DNA of 64,000 nucleotides from contig OZ007572.1 in assembly GCA_963931925.1 (NCBI GenBank), positions 27,277,191-27,341,190 of the forward strand, written 5' to 3'. The notes beneath the pieces were generated by a model that did not search any database, had not been told where the DNA came from, and worked only from the letters and a program-made list of their open reading frames with translations. Each line of letters starts with the position of its first letter. Within the stretch, counting starts at the first letter, position 1. Origin of the DNA: Onchidella celtica (Eukaryota > Mollusca > Gastropoda > Systellommatophora > Onchidiidae). Shown here in pieces: positions 62,415-64,000 of the stretch. Both the position numbers and the translations under genes were made by a program.

Positions 62415-63115
62415 GTATGTAATCATTCCAAATCTGGAAGTGACATTTCCAGTATCTTGGCGGTAAGTAATGTAAATTTAGGAACTGATTTTGAACATTT
62501 CGTGAAGGTGTAATGACCGTGTGTATTTTCCCCCCGCTCCAAGCGTTTCTCGGCGTAAATTAATTGCAATAACTTCAAGTTCGGAACTGAAATTTTCAGG
62601 ACTCTGGTGGTAGTAATGGAAATTTTAAAAGATGATATTGAGAGTTTCTTTTGCTATGAAGGCGTAGTGACATTGCGTATTTTCCCATTGCTTTAAGCAT
62701 TTCTCGGCGTAATATTGATGTACTGGTTTCAAGTTTGGAACTGACATTTTCAGGATTATGAAGTGGTGGTGATACTTAATGGAAATTTAGTAACTGATTT
62801 TGAGAATTTTTGTGAAAATGTTATGACATTGAGTAGTTTCCCCCCAGCTCTAACAGCTCTATGACATAAACTGATATAATTTCAAGTCTGACGTGATCAT
62901 TCACAGAATTTTAAGGCGTTGGTGATAGGTAATGGACACGTGGCCTTCTTTTTTTTGAGAATTTCTTTTGTGTGAAAGGGTAATGATGTTGTGTATTTCC
63001 TACTTGCTCTGAGCCTTCCAAGTCGTAAATTAATATGTAATAATTTCAAATCTGGAACAATCAAATTCAGGGTTTTAAGATGACGGGGGTAAGTAATAGA
63101 CATTTGTGTGGCCGC
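62415..63115. repeat. Satellite-like tandem array, about 151-167 bp period
   Basis: Anchor 'ttcaagtt-ggaactgacattttcagg' recurs near 62421, 62574, 62728, 62879 and 63046. Each is followed by 'ggtggt-gtaatggaaattta', 'gattttgagaatttctt' and 'gtattttcccc-gctctaagc'. Partial related units lie at about 61120-61200 and 63645-63765. Confidence 0.85.
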
Positions 63116-64000
63116 CAGGCAAAATGAGACACTTCGTGCATTTTTGTGGTATGGAGATATTGGTATCACCAAATAGGTTATTCAAAGTCCTTTCATTTGG
63201 TAAAAAAAAATAACAAAATTAAAAGAATTGGCTGTAATTTAATTAGCAGAGAAGATATGGCCTATTAAAGACAGGAAGTGACAAAACCACAGTTTTGAGA
63301 AAAACGCTTTTAAAGTTTCAGCTTTTAGTCAAAATTATTGATGGTGACTCAATTCAAAGTAAATGAGGCATTTACCCTTCTCAAACAGGGAATAGTACAG
63401 AGGTGAAACTTTTCAAAAATGCTCACAACGCAAAATCGACAAAATTGATGCGTTTTAACGATTTTCACGAATCAGGTAGTGCTGAAATGAGCCTCCTTTT
63501 GTCGGGGGGGCTACACATTAATTAGACTTATGTTTTTGAGATCTTCAATCTTTGTTTGCTGTGAAGACGTAACTTTTATTACTGGCATTATCATTATTAT
63601 TGTTACTTGTCAAAGCGTTTCCCTGATGTATAGTATGAAATATGTTCAAGTTTGGGATGGACACTTTCATGATTCTGAGGTGGTGGTGATAAGAACTAAA
63701 AATTCAGTCTTTAATTTTGAGATCGGCAAAATATTTCTCTTGCTGTGACGTGAGGGCTAATGGCGTTGTACAATGATTTATATTATGGTCACACACATAA
63801 TATATATGTCAAGCAGACTTCTTTTTTTTCATGAATAAAATGCCTCAATGAGTTAAAATAATCATGACTCTATATGAGTTTAAGTCTGAGTTTGGAGAAA
63901 GTACGTGGACACGATAACGGACCACACAGTGCTATTTGGAAGAAACAAGACGATAGACAGAATATAGCAGAATGCAAGGACAGAAGGAAGCCCTACCATA
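63116..64000. other. No gene seen; one outlying satellite unit
   Basis: 63645-63765 repeats the satellite anchor (gttcaagtttgggatgga, ggtggtgataa, ttttgagatc). The rest is unrecognised AT-rich sequence. Confidence 0.4.

Overview
This is a piece of animal nuclear DNA. Short exons sit in long AT-rich introns, with GT/AG splice sites, very dense microsatellites and many small transposon remnants. The mix of a three-domain gelsolin-like gene, tRNA-derived SINEs, CR1/L2-like and Rex1/Babar-like LINEs and TCTA/TCTG/GAGA arrays suggests a lophotrochozoan, most likely a mollusc. The species is not determinable by eye.

Left third (about 2.0-19.3 kb): an unprocessed, multi-exon gelsolin/severin-like gene on the + strand. 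Twelve exons can be followed from 1976 to the stop at 17905. The last four (13769-17905) are clean. Exons 2, 3, 5, 7 and 8 carry frameshifts, a nonsense codon or a lost splice donor, so this copy reads as a pseudogene. Its introns hold several DNA transposons: a 3 kb pogo-like element, a TTAA element with a pogo-like MITE nested inside it, a palindromic MITE and a truncated LINE.

Middle (19.3-40 kb): no convincing host gene. It holds a nearly complete CR1/L2-like LINE (about 24208-27917) with one frameshift, inserted into an older duplicated sequence; a solo LTR with a perfect 5 bp target duplication (31963-32778); three copies of one short tRNA-derived SINE; three copies of a 210 bp palindromic MITE; and many CT/GA arrays.

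Right part (about 40.4-59.2 kb): a complete, fully in-frame nine-coding-exon gene on the + strand encoding a 394-residue type I membrane protein. It has a signal peptide, two cysteine-containing CUB-like modules, one transmembrane helix and a short tail with a canonical ITIM (V-T-Y-P-E-V). This looks like an undescribed inhibitory-type receptor and is the most interesting item in the window. A TATA-containing promoter/5' exon candidate lies at 40.4-40.6 kb. Its introns contain four copies of one palindromic MITE, complementary tetranucleotide arrays flanking coding exon 1, and an exon-6 duplicate whose acceptor has changed from AG to AA.

Far right (59.2-64 kb): simple repeats and a degenerate satellite-like array with a period near 155 bp; no gene seen.
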